Below, piece after piece: positions 31,893 to 40,308 of a DNA stretch of 64,000 nt. Below the pieces are notes generated by a model, which saw only the letters and a list, made by a program, of their open reading frames with translations, was not told the DNA's origin and ran no database searches. How positions within the stretch are numbered: position 1 is the stretch's first letter; the number at the start of each line of letters is the position of its first letter. The translations under genes and the position numbers were made by a program. This DNA is from JANXMY01 sp965246745 (lineage in GTDB: Bacteria > Armatimonadota > Armatimonadia > Armatimonadales > Capsulimonadaceae): assembly GCA_965246745.1 (NCBI GenBank), contig OZ251980.1, positions 2,666,001 through 2,730,000 on the forward strand, read 5' to 3'.

Positions 31893-32939
31893 ATGGCTGA
31901 CCGCGTTTCCGGCGCTTCTCTCGGCAGCGCTTCCTCCCCCGCGCCTGCGGCGGCGGCAGTGAAGCCGAAGCGCACCCGGCCGACTTCGCCGGCGGCCCGA
32001 GTCGGCGATGCCATTTATGTCGGCGTGACTTCTCTCGCGTCGCTGAGCATTTTCGTGATTATTCTGTGGCTGCTCTGGCAGCTTGTTTCCGCCAGCCAGC
32101 AGTCTATTCACCACAGCGGCTGGAACTTTGTGACCGGGTCGGACTGGAACGAGGAAACCAACAGCTTCCACGCCAAGTCGTTCATCTTCGGCACCTTGTT
32201 TTCGTCGTTTATCGCCCTGGTGCTGGCTGTTCCCGTGTCGGTCGGCGCGGCCATCTTTTTGTCCGAGCTGGCCCCGCGCTGGATACGCACCCCCGCCACC
32301 TTTTTGATTGAGCTGCTTGCGGCGATCCCCAGCGTCATTTACGGCCTGTGGGGCATCTTCATTTTGATCCCGTTTCTGAAAGTGGCCGTTGTCGCGCCGG
32401 TCAACCGGGCGAACCTGGCGCACAAGCCGGTCATCGGGCCGCTGTTTGAAGGCCAGTCGGCCGGGTACTCGATGCTGGCGGCGGGCGTCTTGCTGGCGAT
32501 CATGGTGACGCCTTTTATCACGGCGGTGACGCGCGATATTCTGCGGGCGATCCCGCGCTCGCAGCGCGAAGGCTCGTATGCGCTCGGGGCGACCCAGTGG
32601 GAGACCATCGCGCGGGTTGTCATCCCCTACGCCAAGTCCGGCATCATCGGCGCGATTGTGCTCGGCCTCGGGCGGGCGCTCGGCGAGACCATGGCCGTGA
32701 CTATGGTAATCGGCAACCAGTCGCCGAACACGGCATCGGGCATCTCGTTTTCCCTGCTGTCGTCGGGCTACACCATGTCCAGCGTTTTGGCGAACAAGTT
32801 CAATGAAGCGACTCCGGGCCTGAACCTTTCAGCGCTGGTTGAGATTGCACTGGTGCTGTTTTGCGTCACGATTGTCGTGAACATCGGAGCGCGTCTGCTG
32901 GTGTTTTACACCGCAAAAGACGTGCAGGGGCGAAAATAA
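31893..32939 (+). CDS. pstC: Phosphate ABC transporter permease
   Basis: This 348-residue inner-membrane permease has an Ala/Pro-rich N-terminal tail and six predicted membrane segments: LASLSIFVIILWLLW, SSFIALVLAVPVSVGAAIFL, LIELLAAIPSVIYGLWGIFI, LLAIMVTPFITAVTR and others. The EAA-type coupling loop is GSYALGATQWETIARVVIPY. IPSVIYG is typical of PstC. It pairs with PstA. GGAG lies eight bases before the ATG. Its TAA overlaps the pstA ATG as TAATG. Confidence 0.95.
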   Translation: MADRVSGASLGSASSPAPAAAAVKPKRTRPTSPAARVGDAIYVGVTSLASLSIFVIILWLLWQLVSASQQSIHHSGWNFVTGSDWNEETNSFHAKSFIFGTLFSSFIALVLAVPVSVGAAIFLSELAPRWIRTPATFLIELLAAIPSVIYGLWGIFILIPFLKVAVVAPVNRANLAHKPVIGPLFEGQSAGYSMLAAGVLLAIMVTPFITAVTRDILRAIPRSQREGSYALGATQWETIARVVIPYAKSGIIGAIVLGLGRALGETMAVTMVIGNQSPNTASGISFSLLSSGYTMSSVLANKFNEATPGLNLSALVEIALVLFCVTIVVNIGARLLVFYTAKDVQGRK

Positions 32940-33889
32940 TGAGCGTTTCTGTTTCTCCAAGCGTGAAGCGTCCGGCCCGCAGCGGCAATGTCGCCGGGCG
33001 CAAGCTGGTCAACCAGGTCATGCTGGCGCTGTGCATTCTGGCGGCGACGCTGGCAATCGGCATTCTGGGCCTGGTGCTGTATTTCCTAGTGACCAAAGGC
33101 TTTTCCTCGCTGCATCTCAGCTTGTTTACCAAGCTGCCCGACAACATCAACACCGAAAAAGGCGGCATGTCCCAGTCCATCTTCGGCACACTGGTGCTGC
33201 TCGGGATTGCGTCGGTGATCGGCCTGCCGCTCGGCATTTTGGGCGGCATTTACCAGCTCGAAGCAAACGGCAAGTTTGCGTTTCTGGTCCGCTTTTTTAC
33301 CGATGTCCTGAACGGCATTCCTTCGATTGTCATCGGCATCTTTGCGTATGCCGCCGTGGTGTACCCGATTGCCCAGAAAGCGCTGGCCGAAGGCAAGCCG
33401 GTCGCCGGGTATTCGGCGTATGCCGGCGGGTTTGCGCTCGGCATTTTGATGGTGCCGACCGTTATGCGGACCACCGAGGAGATTTTGCGGCTGGTGCCGC
33501 AGTCGCTTCGCGAAGCGTCGCTCGGTCTCGGCGCGACCCGCTGGCGGACCATGTGGAGCGTGGTGCTTCCGGCGGCCAAAGGCGGCATCATCACCGGAAT
33601 CATGCTGGCGCTGGCCCGGATCGCCGGCGAGACCGCGCCGCTGCTGTTTACAATTTTGGGGTCTGAGTTCTTCGCGACCCACACGGTCGGCCACACCAAG
33701 CTGCATGTGCCGACCCTGAACGCCCCGATTGACGCCCTGCCGCTACGCATTTACAACTACTCGCAGGATGTGGATGTCAACCACAACGCGCAGGCATGGG
33801 CCGGCGCAGTGGTTCTGATTACGCTCATTTTGATCCTCAGCATCGCCGCGCGGTTTGCGACGCGCGGCAACGTAATGGAAGAAAAATAG
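32939..33889 (+). CDS. pstA: Phosphate ABC transporter permease
   Basis: This 316-residue inner-membrane permease is the PstA partner of PstC. Membrane segments include VMLALCILAATLAIGILGLV, GTLVLLGIASVIGLPLGILG and AGAVVLITLILILSIAARFA. The coupling loop is ASLGLGATRWRTMWSVVLPA, and GIPSIVIGIFAYA is the conserved mid-region. Translation is coupled to pstC by a one-base overlap. Confidence 0.95.
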   Translation: MSVSVSPSVKRPARSGNVAGRKLVNQVMLALCILAATLAIGILGLVLYFLVTKGFSSLHLSLFTKLPDNINTEKGGMSQSIFGTLVLLGIASVIGLPLGILGGIYQLEANGKFAFLVRFFTDVLNGIPSIVIGIFAYAAVVYPIAQKALAEGKPVAGYSAYAGGFALGILMVPTVMRTTEEILRLVPQSLREASLGLGATRWRTMWSVVLPAAKGGIITGIMLALARIAGETAPLLFTILGSEFFATHTVGHTKLHVPTLNAPIDALPLRIYNYSQDVDVNHNAQAWAGAVVLITLILILSIAARFATRGNVMEEK

Positions 33890-33899
33890 GAGAATGAAT

Positions 33900-34760
33900 A
33901 TGGCTGAAGGCTATTCAAACGAGCCGCTTTCGCTGGAGCCGAAGACCGGGGCAGACAAAGCCGGCAGCATTGCCGAGCTGGCCCGCGCACAAAATCCTGT
34001 TTCGACGACCCCGAAAGTGGTTGCCGACAACGTTGACTTTTACTACAGCGACTTTCATGCGCTCAAAAATATCAACTTAGTGGTTCCCGACCGGCAGGTC
34101 ACGGCCCTGATTGGGCCGTCGGGCTGCGGCAAGTCCACGTTTCTGCGGACCTTGAACCGCATGAACGATTTGATTGACGGCACTCGCCTGACCGGCAAAA
34201 TCCGGGTGGACCAAGACGACATCTACGAAAAGCGCGTGGACGTGGTAGACCTCCGCAAGCGGGTCGGCATGGTGTTCCAGAAGCCGAACCCGTTTCCGAT
34301 GTCCATCTACGACAACATCGCCTACGGCCCGCGCATTCACGGCCTGACCAACCGCAAAAAACTCAATGAAATTGTCGAGCGCACCCTGCGCGGCTCGGCG
34401 CTGTGGGATGAAGTCAAAGACAAGCTGAAAGCGTCGGCCTTTGCCCTCTCCGGCGGCCAGCAGCAGCGGCTCTGCATCGCCCGCACCCTGGCGGTCGAAC
34501 CGGAAGTGATTTTGATGGACGAGCCGTGCTCGGCGCTCGACCCGAACTCGACCTTTCGGATTGAGCAGCTCATGGAAGACCTTAAAAAAGACTACACGAT
34601 TGTGATTGTCACCCACAACATGCAGCAGGCCGCCCGCGTCTCCCAGCGCACCGGCTTTTTTCTGCGCGGCGAGCTGAAAGAGTTCGGCGACACCGACCAG
34701 ATTTTCACCAATCCGAAAGACAAAGACACCGAAGCCTACGTTTCGGGCCGCTTCGGATGA
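33900..34760 (+). CDS. pstB: Phosphate ABC transporter ATPase
   Basis: This 286-residue ABC ATPase energises PstCA. Walker A is GPSGCGKST (about 67-75), the Q-loop VFQKPNPFPMSIYDN, the signature LSGGQQQRLCIART, and Walker B VILMDEPCSALDP, with H-loop VTHNMQQ. The 35-residue N-terminal tail before the ABC domain is longer than in E. coli PstB. I chose ATG 33900, nine bases after AGGAG; ATG 33894 is too close to that site. phoU, which often follows pstB, is absent: an intrinsic hairpin comes directly after the stop. Confidence 0.96.
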   Translation: MAEGYSNEPLSLEPKTGADKAGSIAELARAQNPVSTTPKVVADNVDFYYSDFHALKNINLVVPDRQVTALIGPSGCGKSTFLRTLNRMNDLIDGTRLTGKIRVDQDDIYEKRVDVVDLRKRVGMVFQKPNPFPMSIYDNIAYGPRIHGLTNRKKLNEIVERTLRGSALWDEVKDKLKASAFALSGGQQQRLCIARTLAVEPEVILMDEPCSALDPNSTFRIEQLMEDLKKDYTIVIVTHNMQQAARVSQRTGFFLRGELKEFGDTDQIFTNPKDKDTEAYVSGRFG

Positions 34761-34790
34761 AGAACCCCTAGCGAGGCGGGAGGGGTTCTT
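34761..34790 (+). terminator. Hairpin terminator after pstB
   Basis: AGAACCCCT pairs with AGGGGTTCT around CGGG-rich loop sequence. The hairpin begins on the base after the pstB stop and lacks a long T-tract. A near-identical sequence occurs at 5270-5295, so it is a dispersed unit. Confidence 0.7.
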
Positions 34791-34805
34791 CGGGTACAAT
34801 ATCCC

Positions 34806-35426
34806 ATGCCCGGCCTCCATATCATTCTCTGCGACACCCACCTGCCGCTGGTCGAAGCCTGGCAGGTGTATTTTGCCGGCCTGCTTGATGTTTCCGTCAC
34901 CTGCGACAGCCTGTTTACGCTGGAAGCCGACGCCCTTGTGTCCCCCGCCAACTCATTCGGACGCATGGACGGCGGCTTGGACGCGCAGATTGTTGAGTTT
35001 CTCGGCGAAGACTTGGAAATCGAAGTCCAGCAGATGATTAGAGGCCGCCACGACGGCGAGCTGGTGGTCGGGCTGGCCGAAGTCGTCATCACCCAAGCCT
35101 CGCAGTTCCCGTTTCTCGTCGTCGCCCCGACCCTGCGCGTCCCGCAGAACATCAGCCGCACGGTCAATTCCTACCTCGCCTTCCGCGCCGCCCTGCGCTC
35201 CGTCTTTGCGTTCAACGCCCTCCACGGCGACCCCATTCAGACTTTGCTTGTGCCGGGCCTCGGCACCGACAACGGCTTCATGCCGCCATTAAGAGCCGCC
35301 CGCCAGATGCGGGCCGCGTATGAAGTCGTGATAAACGGCGCGTCCCCCAATTTAGACATTTCGCTCGACGCCGGGGCCGACAGCGACGACAAAAGCAAAG
35401 TCCGCGCGAGCGAGGCGCGGGGGTAA
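34806..35426 (+). CDS. Macro-domain protein
   Basis: This 206-residue protein contains ALVSPANSFGRMDGGLD (about 42-58), the macro-domain loop that binds ADP-ribose, and LLVPGLGTDNGFMPPLRAAR toward the C-terminus, matching the second ligand loop. Macro domains recognise or hydrolyse ADP-ribose derivatives. The C-terminal 40 residues are polar and acidic. TACAAT at 34795-34800 lies six bases before the ATG, so the transcript is probably leaderless. It stands between the pst operon and mutY. Confidence 0.75.
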   Translation: MPGLHIILCDTHLPLVEAWQVYFAGLLDVSVTCDSLFTLEADALVSPANSFGRMDGGLDAQIVEFLGEDLEIEVQQMIRGRHDGELVVGLAEVVITQASQFPFLVVAPTLRVPQNISRTVNSYLAFRAALRSVFAFNALHGDPIQTLLVPGLGTDNGFMPPLRAARQMRAAYEVVINGASPNLDISLDAGADSDDKSKVRASEARG

Positions 35427-35427
35427 T

Positions 35428-35452
35428 GCACCGGCACTAAAAGTGCCGGTGC
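35428..35452 (+). terminator. Hairpin after macro-domain gene
   Basis: A perfect 11-bp stem (GCACCGGCACT / AGTGCCGGTGC) has an AAA loop and starts two bases after the stop codon. It has no T-tract, so it may be a weak terminator or mRNA end stabiliser. Confidence 0.6.
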
Positions 35453-35455
35453 TCA

Positions 35456-35557
35456 ATGACCGCCATGACACCCACAAAAGCCATCGAAACCATCATCGCG
35501 ACACTGGAACACGCGCAGGCTCGGCCCGCGATGCTCATGCACAAAGAATACCGATGA
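35456..35557 (+). CDS. Possible 33-residue peptide coupled to mutY
   Basis: The frame MTAMTPTKAIETIIATLEHA continues to MLMHKEYR and stops at a TGA that overlaps the mutY ATG (ATGA). It could be a translation-coupling leader or the surviving N-terminus of a decayed gene. No ribosome site is obvious before it, and GC-rich hairpin sequence lies directly upstream. Confidence 0.35.
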   Translation: MTAMTPTKAIETIIATLEHAQARPAMLMHKEYR

Positions 35558-36669
35558 CAGAGCAAGACCAATTTTTACGGGACCAATTTTCGGCGGACCT
35601 GCTCGCGTGGTACGACGGCTGCAAGCGGGATTTGCCCTGGCGGCGGCTGGGGCATGACCCGTATGCGGTTTGGGTGTCGGAGATTATGTTGCAGCAGACC
35701 ACCGTGGCCGCCGTAATCCCGTTCTACAACAAGTGGATGGCGCGGTTTCCGACCGTGGAAGCGCTGGCCGATGCGCCATTAGACGATGTGCTGAAACATT
35801 GGGCGGGGCTGGGCTATTATGCCCGTGCCCGGAACCTGCACAAAGGGGCGCAGCGGGTAGTTTTGGAGTTCGGCGGGCGGGTGCCGTCGGACCCGGCAAC
35901 GCTGCTGTCGCTGCCGGGGATCGGGCGGTATACGGCTGGAGCGATACTTTCGATTGCGTTCAACTTAGACGCGCCGATCTTAGACGCCAATGTGATCAGA
36001 GTCATGGCCCGTGTCCATGCCGTCGCCGGGGACCCGAAAACATCCGCGCAGACGCAAAGCGAGCTGTGGCGGCTGGCGGAGGAGGCTATTCCGAGCGGCC
36101 GGGCAGGGGACTTCAATCAAGCGCTGATGGAGCTGGGCGCGACGGTCTGCGAAAGCGGAGCGCCGAAGTGCGGCACCTGCCCGGTTCACGACCATTGCCG
36201 GGCGCGGCGGCTCGGGGAGCCGACGGCGTTTCCGCAGTTTATGGGTGTCAAGAAATGGACCGAGGTGGAAGATGTCTCGGTTGCCCTGCGCGACCCCCGC
36301 AGGCCCGGCGAAACCCTGATCGTGCAGCGCTCGCCCGACCTGCCGCTGTGGGGCGGGCTATGGGAAACGCCGCGCGGCACCCGGCAGCTTGGCGAGAGTT
36401 TGGAAGCCTGCGCCGCGCGGGCGGCCTGCGAGAGCGCCGGGGTCAAGCTCTATGGGCCGAGGCCGTTCGGCACGATCAAGCACGTCGTCGCTAACCGAAA
36501 AATCACCCTGCACGGGTTCGAGGCGGAGTTTGACGGAGAAATCGCCGAGAGCGTGCGCGGCGTCTGGGTCTCGGCAGAGACCGTCGGCAGCTATGCGCTG
36601 CCGACCCCGCAGGTGCGTCTGCTGGAACGGCTGTGGCAGGGCGACGCCCAGGGGCGATTGGAATTGTGA
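35554..36669 (+). CDS. mutY: A/G-specific adenine glycosylase
   Basis: This 371-residue protein removes adenine mispaired with 8-oxoguanine. It has LPWRRLGHDPYAVWVSEIML (catalytic Glu about 37), the helix-hairpin-helix LPGIGRYTAGAI with the downstream catalytic Asp in APILDANVIRVMARV, and a [4Fe-4S] cluster motif C-x6-C-x2-C-x5-C (about C199-C215). A C-terminal Nudix-like domain senses 8-oxoG (WGGLWETPRGTRQ). A separate Nudix hydrolase gene follows, so two arms of oxidised-guanine defence are adjacent. An inverted-repeat element begins nine bases after the stop. Confidence 0.93.
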   Translation: MTEQDQFLRDQFSADLLAWYDGCKRDLPWRRLGHDPYAVWVSEIMLQQTTVAAVIPFYNKWMARFPTVEALADAPLDDVLKHWAGLGYYARARNLHKGAQRVVLEFGGRVPSDPATLLSLPGIGRYTAGAILSIAFNLDAPILDANVIRVMARVHAVAGDPKTSAQTQSELWRLAEEAIPSGRAGDFNQALMELGATVCESGAPKCGTCPVHDHCRARRLGEPTAFPQFMGVKKWTEVEDVSVALRDPRRPGETLIVQRSPDLPLWGGLWETPRGTRQLGESLEACAARAACESAGVKLYGPRPFGTIKHVVANRKITLHGFEAEFDGEIAESVRGVWVSAETVGSYALPTPQVRLLERLWQGDAQGRLEL

Positions 36670-36677
36670 GTAGGAAA

Positions 36678-36801
36678 GCGAGGAAGTAAACTTCACTCGC
36701 TGATTAAAGGCGTCCTTCGGACGCAGGATTTGCACACGACGGCTTTCTGTTCTTTCGTCCGCAGGACGACTTTGAGCAGCGAGTGAAGTTTACTTCCTCG
36801 C
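36678..36801. repeat. Inverted-repeat element, family D copy 1
   Basis: Perfect 25-bp outer arms begin GCGAGGAAGTAAACTTCACT and end in the complementary sequence. Inner arms GGCGTCC / CGTCCGCAGGACGAC pair less well. It sits between mutY and the Nudix gene. A second copy is at 50162-50489, where another element interrupts it. Confidence 0.85.
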
Positions 36802-36831
36802 AACCTCTTCGCTCCTTCCCGCAATAACGCC

Positions 36832-37236
36832 ATGACCATTGCACTTGCCCTGATTTTGCACCCCGGCGACGACGCGCGAATTCTCATCGCGCAGCGCCAA
36901 GACAGCGCCCATCAAGGCGGCTTGTGGGAGTTTCCCGGCGGCAAGTGCCGGCCCGGCGAAGCGCCGGCAGACTGCGCGGTGCGGGAAACGCGCGAGGAAA
37001 CCGGCCTGGAAATCGCCGTGCTGGAAGCCTGGCCGACGGTTACCCATGTCTACGCCGACCGGACTGTGGCCCTCCACCCCTTTTTGTGCCGGGCTGTAAG
37101 CGCGGAGGCAAAGCCGATAAGCAGCAAGCAAGTTGTTTGGGCCGCGCGGGCCGACCTGTACGGGTATCCGTTCCCGGAAGCCAATGCCCCGCTGCTCGAG
37201 CGCTTGGGACGCAATCCACGCGGCTTTACCGGGTAA
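36832..37236 (+). CDS. Nudix hydrolase (MutT-like)
   Basis: This 134-residue protein has a full Nudix box, starting GGKCRPGEAPADCAVRETRE and ending ETGLEI (about 36-60), with G, RE and EE residues in place. GGLWEFPGGK is typical of MutT/8-oxo-dGTPases. The C-terminus (VVWAARADLYGYPFPEANAP) also fits MutT. It likely sanitises 8-oxo-dGTP, complementing MutY just upstream. The start follows the repeat element with no strong ribosome site. Confidence 0.85.
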   Translation: MTIALALILHPGDDARILIAQRQDSAHQGGLWEFPGGKCRPGEAPADCAVRETREETGLEIAVLEAWPTVTHVYADRTVALHPFLCRAVSAEAKPISSKQVVWAARADLYGYPFPEANAPLLERLGRNPRGFTG

Positions 37237-37269
37237 CGCCCGCTTCGCGCCGGCCCATAATTAAGCCTA

Positions 37270-38265
37270 ATGAACGAGCTGCTCCCGACAAAACCGCGTG
37301 TGCTGGTGGTGGACCATGACGCCATGAGCCGGACCCTGCTGGACGCCGTGCTGCGGACCGATCAGCGGTACGAAGTCTTGACCGCCTGCGCGGGGCAGTC
37401 GGCGCTGGACATTGCGCGGGCGGCCCGGCCCGATCTGGTCATGCTCAGCCCGCTGCTGGCGGGCGAGCTGGATGGCCTGGCGGTCTGCCGGGCGCTCCGG
37501 GGCGAAAACCGCACCCGCCACATTCCGATCCTGCTGATTATGACCCACACGACCACGCAGGACCGGGTGCAGGGCTTTGAGGCCGGGGCCGACGACTTTG
37601 TCACCAAGCCGTTCAACCGGGTCGAGCTGCTGGCGCGGGTGCGCTCGCTGCTGCGGATCAAAGCGCTCAACGATCAGCTTGACGAAGTGGAAGACGTGAT
37701 TTATTCGCTCAGCCGGGCGATGGAAGCCCGCGAAGGCGACCTCGACTCCGGCGGCTCGGCCCGGATCGCCGCGTATGCTCAGGCGCTGGGCCGGGCGCTG
37801 AACTTTTCCGATGAAAGCCTGCGCCTGCTCGGGCAGGCGGCGCTGCTGCATGATGTCGGCAAAATCGGCCTGCCCGACAGCCTGCTGCAAAAAGCCGGCG
37901 CTCTCAGCGACGGCGAGCGCCAGACCATGCAGCGCCATACGGTTCTCGGCGAGCAGATCATCGCCCCGCTGCGCTCGACGGCTGCGTTGCTGCCGATTGT
38001 CCGCCATCACCACGAGCGCTGGGACGGCAAAGGCTACCCCGACGGCCTGGCGGGCGAGCAAATCCCTCTCGGCGCACGGATCATCGCCGTGGCCGATGCG
38101 TACAACGCTATGCTTTCCCCCCGGCCCTACCGCCCGGCGATGTCCCCCGAAAAAGCGCGTCAAACCCTGCGGGCCGGCGCGGGCCGGCAGTGGGACGCGC
38201 GTTTGGTCGCGCTGTTTGTCGCTTGGGCCGATCAAGCGCCCCGCCCCGTGCCCTCGGCAAAATAA
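37270..38265 (+). CDS. Response-regulator-like HD-GYP protein
   Basis: This 331-residue protein has an N-terminal receiver domain (RVLVVDHDAMSRTLLDAVL; FVTKPFNRVELLARVRSLL). Where the phosphorylated Asp should be, the sequence is DLVMLSPLLAGELDG, with Ser in place of Asp. An HD-GYP domain follows (about 145-325): LLHDVGKIGLPDSLLQKAG, HHHERWDGKGYPDGLAGEQI and ARIIAVADAYNAM. HD-GYP domains degrade cyclic-di-GMP. The intact HD and GYP residues suggest activity, while the receiver is probably not phosphorylated in the normal way. A frame on the opposite strand is a shadow. Confidence 0.85.
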   Translation: MNELLPTKPRVLVVDHDAMSRTLLDAVLRTDQRYEVLTACAGQSALDIARAARPDLVMLSPLLAGELDGLAVCRALRGENRTRHIPILLIMTHTTTQDRVQGFEAGADDFVTKPFNRVELLARVRSLLRIKALNDQLDEVEDVIYSLSRAMEAREGDLDSGGSARIAAYAQALGRALNFSDESLRLLGQAALLHDVGKIGLPDSLLQKAGALSDGERQTMQRHTVLGEQIIAPLRSTAALLPIVRHHHERWDGKGYPDGLAGEQIPLGARIIAVADAYNAMLSPRPYRPAMSPEKARQTLRAGAGRQWDARLVALFVAWADQAPRPVPSAK

Positions 38266-38649
38266 TCCTCGGCAAAACAACACCTGGCAAAATAATCCTC
38301 AGCACAACCACCACGATTTCCCCGCCGTCCCGGATTGAAAACAACGCCTGCCGGGTACTAACTCAACTCATGCGCGTGCGCCGCCGCGATAATTTTATAT
38401 AAACGTAAGCCAGATTACTGAAATAATTGGGTTTATTTGTGACAATTAAGGGCCTGCTTCCGTAGAAGAAGGCGAGCGAAGCGCACAACGGTTATCAACG
38501 CGCAGGAAAAATGCCGCCGGGCGTGGAACTGCGCTTTCACCGAGCGTGTTTTATTATCGGCATTAACTCTCAGTAATTATTCTTGGGTTGGACATAGCTT
38601 CGACTGAGTGTTTGGGCGGGCGAATTGGTCAGGTGATTGGGGGACATCA
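38266..38649 (+). other. rpoD upstream region
   Basis: No gene is seen in this 384-bp interval. It starts with imperfect tandem copies of CCTCGGCAAAATAAT (about 38252-38305, partly inside the previous gene's end) and has an AT-rich stretch at 38390-38445. The latter probably contains the rpoD promoter, though no single -35/-10 pair stands out. The GGGGGA before ATG 38650 is the ribosome site. Confidence 0.5.
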
Positions 38650-39756
38650 ATGGGGAGCAGCACAGCATTAAGAGACAGCACAGAAGCGGCAGCGCTGCCG
38701 CATGGCCTGGTCGCGGGAAGCGAGCGGCGTCCGGGATCGGATTACAGCGGCGATGAGTCCGCGCTTGCGGCGGGCGGGGCTTTGGACGATCCCGATGCGA
38801 TCCGCTTTTTGGCGCTGGCCGCCGGCGGCGACGACGACATGGGCAGTCCGCTTTTGGAGAACGCCTCGGGCGACGACGACTCCGAGGACATCGCCGAAGA
38901 TGAGCCGCAGGAAACCGTCTATGCGCCGGTGGAAGAAAACCCGCGCGACGAATCGCTTCAAATGTGGATGCGGAAAACCAAAAGCACGAAGCTTTTGAGC
39001 GCCGCCGAGGAGATTGACCTGGCGCGGAAAGTCGCCGACGGCGACCAGCGGGCCAAAGATATCTTGACCGAGGCCAACCTGCGCCTAGTCGTGTCCATCG
39101 CCCGGCGCTACTCGGTGCCCGGCATCAGCCTGGCGGACTTGATTCAGGAGGGCAACATCGGTCTGATCCGTGCGGTCGAGAAGTTCGACTACACTAAAGG
39201 CTATCGGTTCAGCACCTACGCGACCTGGTGGATTCGCCGGGCGATTGCCCGCGCGGTCATCAACCAGGGCCGGACCATCCGTATTCCGGTGTATGTCGCC
39301 GAGACGATCCACAAGCTGGTTCGCACCGAGGGCCTGCTGCGCCAGCAGTTGTCGCGCGAGCCGACCCAGGACGAGCTGGCCGCCGAAATGGAAGTGCCGG
39401 TGGAGCGGGTCAACGAGATCAAGCGGATCGCCTCGGAGCCGCTGTCTTTGGAGACCCCGGTGGGCGAGAAAGATTCGGCGCAGCTTGCGGACTTCATCCA
39501 AAGCAACGCCAACCAGTCGCCGTCGGATGCCGCCGTGAACCTGATCCGCCGCGAGCAGCTTGACGCCGTGCTGGACAAGCTGACCCCGCGCGAGCGCGAT
39601 GTGGTCCGTATGCGCTTCGGCCTCGACGACGGCTATGCGCACACGCTGGAAGAAGTCGGCCAGCGCTTCGCCGTCACCCGCGAGCGCGTCCGCCAGATCG
39701 AGCTGCGGGCGCTGAAGAAGCTCCGCCGCATGGGACCCGTAGACATCCGGGCCTAA
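38650..39756 (+). CDS. rpoD: Primary sigma factor RpoD/SigA
   Basis: This 368-residue sigma-70 factor has an acidic N-terminal tail in place of a full region 1.1. Region 1.2 follows (MWMRKTKSTKLLSAAEEIDL), then region 2 (NLRLVVSIARRYSVPGISLA, DLIQEGNIGLIRAVEKFDY, STYATWWIRRAIARAV), region 3 (TIRIPVYVAETIHKL) and region 4 (LTPRERDVVRMRFGLDDG; HTLEEVGQRFAVTRERVRQI). Motifs are those of group 1 sigma factors. The short length fits forms lacking the nonconserved insertion. A strong terminator follows. Confidence 0.92.
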   Translation: MGSSTALRDSTEAAALPHGLVAGSERRPGSDYSGDESALAAGGALDDPDAIRFLALAAGGDDDMGSPLLENASGDDDSEDIAEDEPQETVYAPVEENPRDESLQMWMRKTKSTKLLSAAEEIDLARKVADGDQRAKDILTEANLRLVVSIARRYSVPGISLADLIQEGNIGLIRAVEKFDYTKGYRFSTYATWWIRRAIARAVINQGRTIRIPVYVAETIHKLVRTEGLLRQQLSREPTQDELAAEMEVPVERVNEIKRIASEPLSLETPVGEKDSAQLADFIQSNANQSPSDAAVNLIRREQLDAVLDKLTPRERDVVRMRFGLDDGYAHTLEEVGQRFAVTRERVRQIELRALKKLRRMGPVDIRA

Positions 39757-39771
39757 CGAGACAGCCAAATG

Positions 39772-39806
39772 GCCTCCGTTCTCAAAAAAGAGCGGAGGCT
39801 TTTTTC
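39772..39806 (+). terminator. Intrinsic terminator after rpoD
   Basis: GCCTCCG pairs with CGGAGGC, extended by CTC/GAG with a TT bulge and an A-rich loop. TTTTTT follows. Confidence 0.9.
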
Positions 39807-39956
39807 GTAGAAGGGACCGAAATGAGCGAAAACTCAAACCGACAAACTTGCCGAGGCATCAATTTCAGCCGGGCATGGGCGACCACCCGCTCTGGCAGAC
39901 TTAGAGCTTGCTGACCTCGCTCAGTTGAAGCTGTCATTGTGATGGGGGTGCACCAT

Positions 39957-40111
39957 AAGAGACCCTGTCCTAAAGGACACGGCTATTGGGCGCGGACGCC
40001 GCGAACCCCCACTTCGTGGGGCTGAGAGCCGGAAAAGACAATTCCGAGTGCCGCAAAGCGGTACGGCCCGGCGTCCGCGCCCAATAGCCGTGTCCTTCAG
40101 GACAGGGTCTT
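39957..40111. repeat. Inverted-repeat element, family C copy 1
   Basis: Arms of about 42 bp contain AAGAGACCCTGTCCT at the outer end and GGACACGGCTATTGGGCGCG further in. The centre contains two smaller hairpins (CCCCCACTTCGTGGGG and GCCGCAAAGCGGT). The arms resemble those of the copies at 46.2 and 56.9 kb. The rest of 39807-40226 holds nothing else I can assign. Confidence 0.85.
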
Positions 40112-40226
40112 GAAGCCCTAAGTGCCTGACCCGAAATACGTTAGACTATAACCCCGATTTTCTTGTAAATCCGGTGGCTTGCTCGCCCTCCGTACCTCGC
40201 GAAAACCCACCCGTCCGCCTCAATCC

Positions 40227-40240
40227 GTGTGATTTCACAC
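40227..40240. promoter_or_regulatory. Palindromic operator candidate
   Basis: GTGTGA, TT, TCACAC is a perfect 14-bp palindrome about 80 bp upstream of the promoter of the HTH-type gene. It resembles a CRP-like half-site pair but with a two-base spacer, so I do not name the regulator. Confidence 0.4.
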
Positions 40241-40308
40241 TATGCCCCCTGAAGTTTTCCGGCGTGCCTGCCGAAATGTTTAGAAAGCCGAATTCGCGCG
40301 GTATACTG

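Noticed and set aside
30783..32423. A 546-residue minus-strand frame opposite pstS and pstC
   Set aside because: It covers two clear pst genes and the gap between them, is Arg- and Gly-rich, and has no motif.
37267..38283. A 338-residue minus-strand frame opposite the HD-GYP gene
   Set aside because: It is an exact shadow of a gene with intact HD-GYP motifs.
38266..38649. 6S RNA or other structured RNA before rpoD
   Set aside because: I could not fold a long bulged duplex typical of 6S RNA, and no conserved core is visible.
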